Shown here: piece by piece, positions 16,327 through 24,495 of the stretch
Layout of the letters: each line of letters opens with the position of its first letter
Position numbering within the stretch: the first letter of the stretch is position 1
DNA from: Salinibacterium xinjiangense
GTDB taxonomy: Bacteria > Actinomycetota > Actinomycetes > Actinomycetales > Microbacteriaceae
Length of the DNA stretch: 64,000 nucleotides
Direction: 5' to 3'
Assembly: GCF_014645015.1 (NCBI RefSeq)
Contig: NZ_BMLC01000002.1
Location: forward strand, 62,001-126,000
Notes under the pieces: generated by a model
Seen by the model: only the letters and a program-made list of their open reading frames with translations
Database searches by the model: none
What the model was told of the DNA's origin: nothing
Translations under genes and position numbers: made by a program

Positions 16327-16332
16327 GTGGGG

Positions 16333-17130
16333 ATGCACCTTCCACTGTCGAGCGCCATCGTCGCGCGGCTCGATGTGCTGCCGCGGGCAGGCTCCACCAA
16401 CGACGAACTCGTGGCCCGGGCATCCGGTGGCGATCTCCCGCACCTCTCCGTGCTGGCGACGACGAACCAGACCGCCGGACGAGGTCGGTTGGGGCGCGAC
16501 TGGGTCGCTCGGGAGGGGAAGGCTCTCGCTGTCTCGGTGTTCCTCGGAACCGGTGCCGTGTCACCTGACCGGCTCGGCTGGCTGCCACTTTTGACGGGGC
16601 TCGCGATGACGCGGGCTGTTGGGCTGCTCGTCGAAGGCCACGAGGTGACCCTTAAGTGGCCGAATGACGTACACGTGAACGGCCTGAAGATCTCCGGAAT
16701 CCTCGCCGAGCTGGTTCCCGGTATCGGCGTCGTGATCGGCGCTGGCCTCAACCTCACGATGACCGCGGCAGAGCTGCCGACACCGACCTCCACGTCCCTC
16801 GCCCTCAACGGTTGGGGCGACGGCCGTGAGGCCGTGGACGATGCGATGCTGGATGCCGCACTCAGCACCTATCTCAACGAGCTCGACTCGCTCTACTCGG
16901 CCTTTGCTGCCGCCGGTTTCGACGCGGGTGCCAGCGGACTGCGCACCGAGGTCTGCGCCGCGTGCAACACGATCGGTCGCAGCGTCAGGGTGGATCTTCC
17001 CGACGGGGACCAGCTGTTCGGTGCCGCGACCGGCATCGACGATTCGGGACGGCTCGTGGTGGCGGGCACGAGCTTCGACGGTGTGCGCGCGATCGCGGCC
17101 GGGGACGTGACGCACCTGAGGTACGCGTGA
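16333..17130 (+). CDS. birA: Biotin--[acetyl-CoA-carboxylase] ligase
   Basis: About 265 residues. Catalyses ATP-dependent attachment of biotin to the carrier lysine of the carboxylase alpha subunit. Motifs: AGSTNDEL near the N-terminus, biotin/ATP loop TAGRGRLGRDW, LKWPNDVHVNGLKISGILAE and a C-terminal SH3-like domain. There is no N-terminal winged helix, so it is a group I ligase and not a biotin operon repressor. It is divergent from accD5, its functional partner. Its stop overlaps the GTG of the following PH-domain gene. Confidence 0.9.
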   Translation: MHLPLSSAIVARLDVLPRAGSTNDELVARASGGDLPHLSVLATTNQTAGRGRLGRDWVAREGKALAVSVFLGTGAVSPDRLGWLPLLTGLAMTRAVGLLVEGHEVTLKWPNDVHVNGLKISGILAELVPGIGVVIGAGLNLTMTAAELPTPTSTSLALNGWGDGREAVDDAMLDAALSTYLNELDSLYSAFAAAGFDAGASGLRTEVCAACNTIGRSVRVDLPDGDQLFGAATGIDDSGRLVVAGTSFDGVRAIAAGDVTHLRYA

Positions 17131-17615
17131 ATGCGAGGCCGGAGCGCGACACCGTCATCGTGAAGCTCCGGCCGCATTCACGGGCACTGTTCTGGCCGAC
17201 CGTGGTGCTGGTAGTGGTCGCTGGGGGTGTCGGATACGTGGCGGGCCTTGTCACCGAGCAGTGGCAGTTTCTGGTTGTGCTCGTGATCGCAGCGCTGCTC
17301 GTGTTCACTGGCTGGTTAATGCCCCTGTGCCGCTGGTTGTCACGCCGCACCACGATCACGACCAGGCGCATCGTGGTGCGCAGCGGGATCTTCATGCGTA
17401 CCAGGCAGGAGCTACTGCACAGCCGCGCTCACGATGTCACTGTGCGACGGAATGCGCTCCAGGCTGTCTTTCGCAGCGGAGATGTCGTTCTGAACTCCGG
17501 CCAGGACAACCCGGTAGTGCTCAGGGACGTGCCGTCAGCAGACCTCGTGCAAGAGGCGCTTCACGAGCTCATCGAGGCCGCGCAGCGGGAACAGCCTTCG
17601 AATCAGCAGCAGTGA
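17127..17615 (+). CDS. PH-domain (bPH2/YdbT-like) membrane protein
   Basis: 162 residues. A short basic N-terminus precedes two adjacent transmembrane helices (about 20-62). A bacterial PH domain follows, with the typical TTRRIVVRSGIF strand pair and a DV.L.SG strand. The GTG start overlaps the birA TGA (GTGA). The open frame extends upstream within birA, but overlap coupling and domain limits support 17127. Location at the cytoplasmic membrane; function unknown. I see no reason to link it to biotin metabolism beyond co-transcription. Confidence 0.75.
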   Translation: MNARPERDTVIVKLRPHSRALFWPTVVLVVVAGGVGYVAGLVTEQWQFLVVLVIAALLVFTGWLMPLCRWLSRRTTITTRRIVVRSGIFMRTRQELLHSRAHDVTVRRNALQAVFRSGDVVLNSGQDNPVVLRDVPSADLVQEALHELIEAAQREQPSNQQQ

Positions 17616-17665
17616 CTCTAAGCAGCGTCGATGTGGCAGCGGAACTCTGCGTGGCGCCGCTCTCC

Positions 17666-17671
17666 TATAAT
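17666..17671 (+). promoter_or_regulatory. Consensus -10 TATAAT, leaderless start
   Basis: A perfect TATAAT followed by cagagc and an ATG at 17678. This shows that the gene begins here rather than at the much earlier in-frame codons within the PH-domain gene. It marks the first promoter of the glycan region. Confidence 0.65.
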
Positions 17672-17677
17672 CAGAGC

Positions 17678-18382
17678 ATGATCGAGGCTGATGCAAGTGC
17701 GGCTGTCCTTCGCATTGGCGGCGTCGAGGGTGTCGTCTATGTTCCGCCCGGCGCAACGGGGATCCCGGGTGATGTAGTCCGCAGAATGGAATCCATCGGG
17801 CGTGTGTTTTGGCAGCGTGTTGCCTGGCTGCACCCTTGGGATGTCATCGTCGAGCTGGGCAGTGGATTCGGTGAGCTGATCGCCACGGTGCCGCTCCCGC
17901 CGGGATCTCGTTTGGTCTCCGCCGAGAACGGTGGCGCCGAGTTTCCTTTCCTGCAACGAACTCTTTCCGAAGCTGGCCGGGCGGTCGAGCTCATCGAATC
18001 AGAGGTGTCGCTGATGCCCCCACTGCTCGTTGGACTGGCCGTCACTGCCACGCTGGCTAGCAATCCTGGACAATCTCAGAACGCGTGTTTCCGTATCGGA
18101 TGGCACCTCGACTCTTACTGCGCGATCGCGGAACTCACGCCACTTCTGACGAGGTTCGTTCGCTGGGCAGTCATTATTCCGTTGGCTGGCCTGTCGGCTG
18201 GGAGGATAACCGAGCTTGCCCGTGGGCGATTTCTCTTTCTCATCGATCGGCGTACCCACAATTTGATACGGGTCGGTTCTGGCAGGTCCGAGGCCGCAGT
18301 CTCGCGAATGCTCGAATCGGGATGGATCTATCCGGACGAAGCGGTGCTCTTGAGTTCGGCTGAATTGGCAGGCACGTGGTGA
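17678..18382 (+). CDS. FkbM-like SAM-dependent methyltransferase (probable)
   Basis: 234 residues. DVIVELGSGFGELIATV (about 54-70) fits methyltransferase motif I, an acidic residue follows in VSAENGGAEF, and the C-terminus (ESGWIYPDEAVLLSS) resembles FkbM-family ends. The catalytic core is short and somewhat divergent. It is coupled by GTGA to a glycosyltransferase-like gene, which suggests O-methylation of a surface glycan sugar. Start set by TATAAT six bases upstream. Alternative: an inactive relative with a scaffold role. Confidence 0.5.
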   Translation: MIEADASAAVLRIGGVEGVVYVPPGATGIPGDVVRRMESIGRVFWQRVAWLHPWDVIVELGSGFGELIATVPLPPGSRLVSAENGGAEFPFLQRTLSEAGRAVELIESEVSLMPPLLVGLAVTATLASNPGQSQNACFRIGWHLDSYCAIAELTPLLTRFVRWAVIIPLAGLSAGRITELARGRFLFLIDRRTHNLIRVGSGRSEAAVSRMLESGWIYPDEAVLLSSAELAGTW

Positions 18383-19434
18383 ACCAACCAACTCGCGCTG
18401 TGTACTGTGCCCTGATTGGTGGATACGAGCAGTTGCTCGAGCAGCCGGCGGCACTCGAAAGCTCGATTCCCTTCATCTGCCTGACCGATGACCCCACGCT
18501 CACGAGCGAAACCTGGGACGTCCGCCTCATCCAGCCAGAATTTCCACTTGACAGGGTTCGCAGTGCTCGCGTGCTCAAAATTCGTGGGCACGAGTTGCTC
18601 GATGAGTTTCAGGAAACGCTCTGGCTCGACAACACAGTCGCTTTCATAGGAGATCCCGGCGAGCTCCTGGATGAGTGGTTGGTCAGCGCGGACCTGGCCG
18701 TACCCAGGCACAGTTTCCGGGAGAACGTTTCAGCCGAATTTGCTGAAGTTGTGACGTTGAAACTTGACGATCCTGCCCGCATATTCGAGCAATGGGGGCA
18801 CTATATGGTTGTGGCTCCCCTCGTGCTCGCATCTGAGGTGCTCTGGACAGGTATGCTTGCCCGCAGATCGACTGTCGCAGTGCGCGAAACCATGGCGGTA
18901 TGGCTCGATCACGTCTTGCGATACTCGCGCCGGGACCAGCTCTCCGTGGGAATCGCACTCGCGACTGCTCGACACGAAATCAACATTGTGGCGATCGAGA
19001 ACAGCGCGTCACGATGGCACGAATGGCCGCGATCGCGAGGCCGGAACATCCTGGCTGGGGAGCGCGTGGCCCAGAATCCACTCGAAGTGCTGACACTAGA
19101 GCTGGAGCAGGCCTATCGCGACCTGGACGCGGCTTCTATCGAGTTGGTCGACATCGTGAAGAAGCGCGAATCTCGCATTCTGGAATGTGAGCTGTCGATT
19201 CTGGATCGTGAATCGTCAATCAGGGAACTTGAAGCATCAACGAGGGAATCGGTAGCTGCACTGAACGCCACACTGGCGAGCGGCAGTTGGCGCATAACGG
19301 CGCCTTATCGCTGGAGCGTCGGAAGAATCCGCCGGATGCTTTCTGCCCGGGAAGGATCCTCTGGCTCATCCGATTCGGTCGGTAGCTCTTCGGACGACTC
19401 CAGTTCTCGAGACCGAAAGACCCAAAGCCGATAA
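18379..19434 (+). CDS. DUF616-like glycosyltransferase with coiled-coil tail
   Basis: About 351 residues. The first 200 match the plan of DUF616 (TOD1/MUCI70-like) proteins: YCALIGGYEQL, then PFICLTDDP, then KIRGHELL and LWLDNTVAF (a DxD-like position). A charged coiled coil with repeating RES segments follows (about 245-300), then SWRITAPYR and a serine-rich end. The second GTG (18379) overlaps the upstream stop as GTGA and is preferred over 18376. The last 130 bases overlap gtrA on the other strand. The tail motif recurs in the GT4 encoded at 37104. Confidence 0.6.
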   Translation: MNQPTRAVYCALIGGYEQLLEQPAALESSIPFICLTDDPTLTSETWDVRLIQPEFPLDRVRSARVLKIRGHELLDEFQETLWLDNTVAFIGDPGELLDEWLVSADLAVPRHSFRENVSAEFAEVVTLKLDDPARIFEQWGHYMVVAPLVLASEVLWTGMLARRSTVAVRETMAVWLDHVLRYSRRDQLSVGIALATARHEINIVAIENSASRWHEWPRSRGRNILAGERVAQNPLEVLTLELEQAYRDLDAASIELVDIVKKRESRILECELSILDRESSIRELEASTRESVAALNATLASGSWRITAPYRWSVGRIRRMLSAREGSSGSSDSVGSSSDDSSSRDRKTQSR

Positions 19435-19826
19435 AATGTGAAACGGAAAGCTGTGCCTAATGCCAGGCCCACGCCGTTCGACGCGATATTGTCGGCCAAA
19501 AGCGAAGTGAAGCCTAATCCGTAGTGACTCACCCAGAGGCATCCGAGCCCGATCAGCATTCCTCCCGCACTGACGATGGCGAACTCGATTCCCTCCCGTA
19601 GCGGATGCGCTCTGCGCTGTGAATTAAAAGTCCAGTAGCGGTTGCCGGCCCAATTGGCCACGATCGCGATCGAAGTTGAGATGATTTTCGCAATCACCGG
19701 ACCCTCGTGGAGAGCATCAGGTGACAACACGGTGATCCTCAACAGGTTGAACACCGAGACGTCAATGATCAATCCACCGAAGCCGACGATCCCGAAACGT
19801 GCGAACTGCTTGAGGAACTTGCGCAC
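19305..19826 (-). CDS. GtrA family membrane protein
   Basis: 173 residues with four membrane helices in the first 130 residues and the GtrA signature FGIVGFGGLIIDVSVFNLL at the N-terminus. The helix-loop NWAGNRYWTFNSQR and the final YRLWVFRSRE are also typical. GtrA proteins take part in moving lipid-linked sugars across the membrane or in cell-surface glycosylation. The last 40 residues are acidic and polar, and their DNA is antisense to the 3' end of the DUF616-like gene (130-base tail-to-tail overlap). GTG start with ctggag upstream. Confidence 0.85.
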   Translation of the reverse strand: MRKFLKQFARFGIVGFGGLIIDVSVFNLLRITVLSPDALHEGPVIAKIISTSIAIVANWAGNRYWTFNSQRRAHPLREGIEFAIVSAGGMLIGLGCLWVSHYGLGFTSLLADNIASNGVGLALGTAFRFTFYRLWVFRSRELESSEELPTESDEPEDPSRAESIRRILPTLQR

Positions 19827-19924
19827 TGGGCTCCAGGAGTAGGCGAGAATGGGAAAGGCTAAGGAGTCTATCCGCCCAGAACGCCAGGTTCCCGGATGCT
19901 TACTGTGAGGATAGAGGAGAACCG

Positions 19925-21040
19925 ATGGGCTTTAGCGTAGGAGTGGTCGGCGCCGGACAACTTGCTCGAATGATGATCGGCCCGGCAACTGAGCTCGGCA
20001 TCGACATCTCAGTTTTTGCCGAGGCGGACGGCATGTCCGCGGCGATGGCCGCGTCAATGGTGGGGGATCTCGGAGATGCCAGCGCGCTGCGCCGGTTTGC
20101 CAACGGGGTTGATGTTGTCACATTCGATCACGAGCACGTCCCTCTGGAGGTTCTGCATGAGCTTGCAAACAGCGGCATAAAATTGCACCCAGCGCCTGAG
20201 GCTCTTCTCTTCGCGCAGGACAAGCTCGCAATGCGCGCGAGACTGGGCGAGCTTGCCCTGCCGATGCCGAGCTGGGCCCGTGTCGATTCGGCCGCGGAGC
20301 TGACTGCGTTCATCGAAGATCACGGTGGTCAGGCGGTCGCGAAAACCCCGAGGGGCGGTTACGACGGCAAGGGTGTGCGCGTGGTTTCTCGAGGTGAGGA
20401 TGTCGCCTCGTGGTTCGACCACGGGCCCGTCCTCGCAGAGGAGCTCGTCAGATACACCCGAGAGCTGTCACAGGTCCTGGCGAGGCGTCCATCGGGCGAG
20501 ATCGCGCTCTGGCCCGTCGTTGAATCTATCCAGCAGGGCGGTGTTTGCGCAGAAGTGATCGCGCCTGCGCCTCGTGCTAGCCGGCGGCTCCAGGTCGAGG
20601 CTGAGTCGATAGCAACGGCCATTGCCGAAAATCTCGGGGTCACCGGTGTGCTTGCGGTCGAGCTATTCGAGACGGCCGATGACAGGTTGCTGGTCAACGA
20701 GCTGGCAATGCGCCCACATAACAGCGGCCACTGGACCATAGACGGATCGTTGACGTCCCAGTTCGAGCAACATCTGCGCGCCGTGCTGGACCTACCACTC
20801 GGCTCTACGGCTCCTCGGGATCGCTGGAGCGTTATGGTCAACGTGCTTGGAGGCCCGGCATCCGGAACGGTTCCCGATCGGTATCCAGTAGCGATGGCCG
20901 GGTATCCTGACGTGAAGTTTCATGAGTACGGCAAAGCGTCGCGACCTGGCAGAAAGGTCGGTCACGTCACGGTAGGTGGAGAAGATCTTGACGACGTCGT
21001 GGCTCGCGCTCGAGCCGCCTCTATGGCACTGACTGACTGA
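19925..21040 (+). CDS. purK: N5-carboxyaminoimidazole ribonucleotide synthase
   Basis: A 371-residue ATP-grasp enzyme of de novo purine synthesis. It makes N5-CAIR from AIR, bicarbonate and ATP, and PurE then rearranges the product. Motifs: GVVGAGQLARMM at the N-terminus, the TFDHEHVP segment, AKTPRGGYDGKGV and NELAMRPHNSGHW. A good gaggagaa ribosome-binding site lies five bases before the ATG. In many genomes purE follows directly; here a CWB2 gene and a convergent glycosyltransferase stand between (21121-23824). Confidence 0.95.
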   Translation: MGFSVGVVGAGQLARMMIGPATELGIDISVFAEADGMSAAMAASMVGDLGDASALRRFANGVDVVTFDHEHVPLEVLHELANSGIKLHPAPEALLFAQDKLAMRARLGELALPMPSWARVDSAAELTAFIEDHGGQAVAKTPRGGYDGKGVRVVSRGEDVASWFDHGPVLAEELVRYTRELSQVLARRPSGEIALWPVVESIQQGGVCAEVIAPAPRASRRLQVEAESIATAIAENLGVTGVLAVELFETADDRLLVNELAMRPHNSGHWTIDGSLTSQFEQHLRAVLDLPLGSTAPRDRWSVMVNVLGGPASGTVPDRYPVAMAGYPDVKFHEYGKASRPGRKVGHVTVGGEDLDDVVARARAASMALTD

Positions 21041-21068
21041 AACGTCAGACTCTCCTTCGGGAAAAGGC

Positions 21069-21096
21069 TTGTGTTTGTAGCGATCCGGGCTACGCT
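21069..21096 (+). promoter_or_regulatory. Possible promoter of CWB2 protein gene
   Basis: TTGTGT (21069-21074) and TACGCT (21091-21096) are spaced by 16 bases. A ggggg-rich ribosome-binding site precedes the GTG at 21121, giving a leader of about 20 bases. Confidence 0.35.
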
Positions 21097-21120
21097 TCAC
21101 TGACGAACCGGGGGCGGATA

Positions 21121-22911
21121 GTGGCACAGATATCAGGGGAACATCATCATCGCGCGCATTACTTGAGGCGCCTTGCGGTTGCTGCGGGAGCGTGCTTCGC
21201 TCTCGTGGTTGGCATCTCGGTCGCGGCAGTACCTGCGCCCGCGGGTGCCATCACCGGGGCTGACTTCGACCCGGGCTACATCATCAGCGACGCGCAGTTC
21301 TACGCGAGCACCTCGCTGGCGGAGGCCGACATTCAATCCTTCCTCGATGCGAAGGGGCCAGTCAGTTGCAATACCCCTCAGCATCCCGGGTATACGTGTT
21401 TGTACGACCTCAGCTTTCCCACCTTTGACAAGCCCGCCAATCCGATGTGTCGTCCGTATCAGGGCGCCTCGGATGAGAGCGTTGCGCGCATCGTGTCGAA
21501 GGTGGGTATAGCGTGCGGCATCAGCCCCAAGGTACTGCTTGTGATGCTTCAGAAGGAGCAGGGCCTCATCACCGACACCTGGCCTACAACAGGTCAGCTC
21601 GCGACGGCGATGGGTGCGGGTTGCCCGGACACGGCAGCATGCGATCCGGCACAGAAGGGTTTCTTCCAACAGGTCTATCTGGCTGCGTATTACATGGTCA
21701 GATACGGGATGCCTGCGGGTACGGGTCCAGGAACTGAGTACACCAGCAACTACCGTTCGAATTACCGCATTGGAGAGATAAGCCAGATCCTTTACAAGGA
21801 TAACAATCCGGACTGCGGCACGCGATCTGTGGTCGTCAGGAACCAACCGACCGCGAGCCTGTACTGGTACACGCCCTACACGCCAAATGCAGCTGCGCTC
21901 ACGAATCTCTATGGCCTTGGAGATGGCTGCTCCACTTACGGCAACAGAAACTTCTGGACGTTCTACTCCAATTGGTTTGGGAATCCGGCGGGGATCACTC
22001 TCGCGGGGGTCGTTCCCACGAGAATCGATGGTATCGACAGGTTCGATACGGCGCTCAAGATCTCTGCAAGGCGAAGTGTCGCGGCTGATGTCATCTACAT
22101 CGCCAACGGCTACAACTATCCGGACGCGTTGAGCGCAGCACCGGCGGCAGTCATGGGTAACGGCCCGCTGCTGCTAGTACCCGGCGACACCGTGCCTGCG
22201 GCCGTGGCGGCGGAAATCCGGCGGTTGACGCCCAAGTTGATCGTCGTGGTGGGTGGAGAAGCCGCTGTCTCGCGCGCTGCCTACGACGCCCTGACGGCAC
22301 TCGCTCCAACTATCCGGCGGGATGGAGCTGATGACAGGTTCTCGACCTCCAGACTCATTGCAGCCAACGGGTTCCCGACTGGCGCCACACTGGCCTACAT
22401 CGCTACGGGAAATGGTTTCGCTGACGCGCTGTCTGCGAGTGCAGCTGCGGGATATCGTAAGGCTCCCGTAATTCTTGTTGACGGATCTGCCAGCACCCTC
22501 GATGGTGCAACGGCACAAACCCTTGCGACGCTGGGAGTCACCTCGGTCATCATCGCCGGCGGCCCGGTGGCCGTGAGCGCTGGGGTTGAAGCCGGGCTTC
22601 GGGCTATCCCGGGTATCACGGTGAACCGCCTCGGAGGGGCCGACCGGTTCGCGGTCGCTGCCGCTCTGAACCGGGATGCCTTCCCGGTCCGGTCTCCAGT
22701 TTACGTAGCGTCGGCATACAACTTTCCCGATGCCCTGGCCGGGGCTGTTCTCGCTGGGTCCCAGGGGGCCGCACTTTACTTGTCACCGACTCCCTGCATA
22801 TACCGCAGCGTCGTTCAGGATTTCATCACCATCCAGGCCCCAGCAGTCACACTTCTCGGCGGGCCAGCAGCGCTCAGCCAAGGCGTGCAGTCATACCTCA
22901 ACTGCGACTGA
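21121..22911 (+). CDS. Secreted protein with lysozyme-like domain and three CWB2 repeats
   Basis: 596 residues. Signal peptide 1-43 (RR, hydrophobic core, AGA cleavage site). Residues about 44-290 form a secreted domain with several Cys; GISPKVLLVMLQKEQGLIT (133-151) resembles the helix that carries the catalytic Glu in lysozyme/transglycosylase folds, with Glu146 as candidate. Residues about 298-596 are three cell-wall-binding repeats 2, each with a DRFDTA-like start, a FPDALS-like segment and a VVGG-like strand. CWB2 modules bind anionic wall polymers non-covalently. It sits between purK and purE. Enzyme activity is a hypothesis. Confidence 0.8.
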   Translation: MAQISGEHHHRAHYLRRLAVAAGACFALVVGISVAAVPAPAGAITGADFDPGYIISDAQFYASTSLAEADIQSFLDAKGPVSCNTPQHPGYTCLYDLSFPTFDKPANPMCRPYQGASDESVARIVSKVGIACGISPKVLLVMLQKEQGLITDTWPTTGQLATAMGAGCPDTAACDPAQKGFFQQVYLAAYYMVRYGMPAGTGPGTEYTSNYRSNYRIGEISQILYKDNNPDCGTRSVVVRNQPTASLYWYTPYTPNAAALTNLYGLGDGCSTYGNRNFWTFYSNWFGNPAGITLAGVVPTRIDGIDRFDTALKISARRSVAADVIYIANGYNYPDALSAAPAAVMGNGPLLLVPGDTVPAAVAAEIRRLTPKLIVVVGGEAAVSRAAYDALTALAPTIRRDGADDRFSTSRLIAANGFPTGATLAYIATGNGFADALSASAAAGYRKAPVILVDGSASTLDGATAQTLATLGVTSVIIAGGPVAVSAGVEAGLRAIPGITVNRLGGADRFAVAAALNRDAFPVRSPVYVASAYNFPDALAGAVLAGSQGAALYLSPTPCIYRSVVQDFITIQAPAVTLLGGPAALSQGVQSYLNCD

Positions 22912-23824
22912 CCAACCACTCGTAGAACTTCGTTTTCTGGCGGTGGAGATCGTGTCCCTGATCGAGGTCAGCCAACACGAAACTCACTGGGGTGTCGACC
23001 ATACGTAGGTTCCAGTCGCGCTGTGCCGCGAATCGGCTCATCCAGATGTCCTCCATGAACATGAAGCGCGATGGAAGGTCATCCAGAAGCCGTCGATCGT
23101 CGATGAGGGAGGAGTCCCAGACACAGCCACCGGTGCCCACGTAGTCGGCGCTTCCCCCTTGGATGACCACCTGGGTTCGATCCCAGTAGCCGGAGTGAAT
23201 CCGCCATGCCCACACCCCCGAAATAGTTCGGGGAGACCCGGTTGCTGCCAGGTCCCGGACGAACGAGTGCGACACATCCTGGTCATCATCCAGCATGATC
23301 ATGAGGCCGCGGGTGCTGTGCTTTCGAACCTCCCTGGCTGCCAGGAAGCGACCGATTCCTCCAACATTGACTGCCGACTCATACAGCTCGATGCTCTCGA
23401 GCGAGCCCACCGCAGAAAACCCGGAGATATCTGATCTGATCTTCGCGGAATTCAGGGAATTGTTGTTCCACAGGACAAGTCGGATCGGCGGGCAGTCTGA
23501 TTGGTCATCGAGCATCCTGAGAATGGTCTTCATCCGTTCAGGCCGTCGCCACATACACATGATGACCGGGATGGCCAACCCGCTTGTCGCACCGAGAAGC
23601 GGTTCCAGTCGAATGCCGCAGGCGACGAGCTTCCGATACGCGCGAGCTGCCCGTCTCCGTGACGGGTAGGAGATGATCAGCTTTCGAGCTGCTGACAAGG
23701 CGTCACTGAGTTGCTGCGCGCCGGTCCCAGATCCGGTGACCATGCGTCGCCCAGCAGCCGATGCCGTGCGAGCGGCACCGTCGAGGTGGAGCGTGGTGAG
23801 TACAGCGATGATCACAGACCGCAA
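22898..23824 (-). CDS. GT2-like glycosyltransferase
   Basis: 308 residues. A GT-A fold is suggested by PVIMCMWRRPERMKTIL (start of the nucleotide-binding domain), the metal motif MLDDDQD and the later FMFMEDIWMSRF (acidic ED pair). The first 80 residues are extra and basic. The start is uncertain: TTG at 23824 has no clear ribosome-binding site, and GTG at 23815 is possible. It overlaps the CWB2 gene end by 14 bases, tail to tail. Donor and acceptor are unknown. Confidence 0.65.
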   Translation of the reverse strand: MRSVIIAVLTTLHLDGAARTASAAGRRMVTGSGTGAQQLSDALSAARKLIISYPSRRRAARAYRKLVACGIRLEPLLGATSGLAIPVIMCMWRRPERMKTILRMLDDQSDCPPIRLVLWNNNSLNSAKIRSDISGFSAVGSLESIELYESAVNVGGIGRFLAAREVRKHSTRGLMIMLDDDQDVSHSFVRDLAATGSPRTISGVWAWRIHSGYWDRTQVVIQGGSADYVGTGGCVWDSSLIDDRRLLDDLPSRFMFMEDIWMSRFAAQRDWNLRMVDTPVSFVLADLDQGHDLHRQKTKFYEWLVSRS

Positions 23825-23958
23825 TCGAGTATCGACCTTCCGGAGCCCGACGTATTTAGTGAAATACAGCTACCGAGTCTCACAGGGCCGTCGACGACAG
23901 GGCAATCCATACGATCATAGGTCTACCGTGTCGCTGGCCATCCCACAGGAATGACACC

Positions 23959-23964
23959 TACCAT
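23959..23964 (+). promoter_or_regulatory. -10 box of purE, leaderless start
   Basis: TACCAT, then tggcga, then GTG at 23971. The six-base spacing supports the GTG start over the ATG at 24001, and shows that purE has its own promoter despite its separation from purK. Confidence 0.5.
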
Positions 23965-23970
23965 TGGCGA

Positions 23971-24495
23971 GTGCCTGAATCGAAAGACCGTGAACCCGAG
24001 ATGACGGCTGCCCTCGTCGCGGTCGTGATGGGCTCCGATTCCGATTGGAGCGTCATGGCCGAGAGTGCTCTTGTGCTGAAGGAGTTCGGTATCCCTCATG
24101 AGGTGCAGGTCGTGTCTGCGCACCGCACCCCGGAGAAGATGATCGCATTCGGCAAGGCCGCTGCTGCCAGGGGCATCCGGGTCATCATCGCCGGAGCCGG
24201 GGGAGCCGCCCACCTTCCAGGGATGCTCGCCTCGGTCACCACACTGCCCGTGATCGGCGTTCCGGTGCCGCTCGCAAAGCTCGACGGTCTTGATTCCCTG
24301 CTCTCTATCGTGCAGATGCCCGCAGGCATCCCCGTGGCGACGGTCTCCATCGGTGGCGCACGGAACGCCGGAATTCTCGCGGCGCGCATCATCGGGTCGG
24401 GTGACGCGGCATTGACGGAAAAACTCGCCGTGTACGCGCGTAGCCTCGAAGCCATGGTGGAAGAGAAGAACTCCGCACTGAACAGGTCACTGTGA
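23971..24495 (+). CDS. purE: 5-(carboxyamino)imidazole ribonucleotide mutase
   Basis: A 174-residue class I PurE that converts N5-CAIR to [16 protein letters not shown] and SAHRTPEKM carry the conserved Ser, Asp and His, and [11 protein letters not shown] forms the loop over the substrate. It works with PurK encoded 3 kb upstream. The stop overlaps the GTG of the LCP gene (GTGA), a purE-LCP arrangement I recall from other actinobacteria. Confidence 0.95.
   Translation: MPESKDREPEMTAALVAVVMGSDSDWSVMAESALVLKEFGIPHEVQVVSAHRTPEKMIAFGKAAAARGIRVIIAGAGGAAHLPGMLASVTTLPVIGVPVPLAKLDGLDSLLSIVQMPAGIPVATVSIGGARNAGILAARIIGSGDAALTEKLAVYARSLEAMVEEKNSALNRSL

Noticed and set aside
17261-17677. N-terminal extension of the FkbM-like gene
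   Set aside because: The extension lies in the PH-domain gene and a consensus TATAAT sits six bases before the ATG at 17678.
21121-23824. Insertion sequence or transposon between purK and purE
   Set aside because: No transposase, terminal inverted repeats or target duplications are visible around the two inserted genes.
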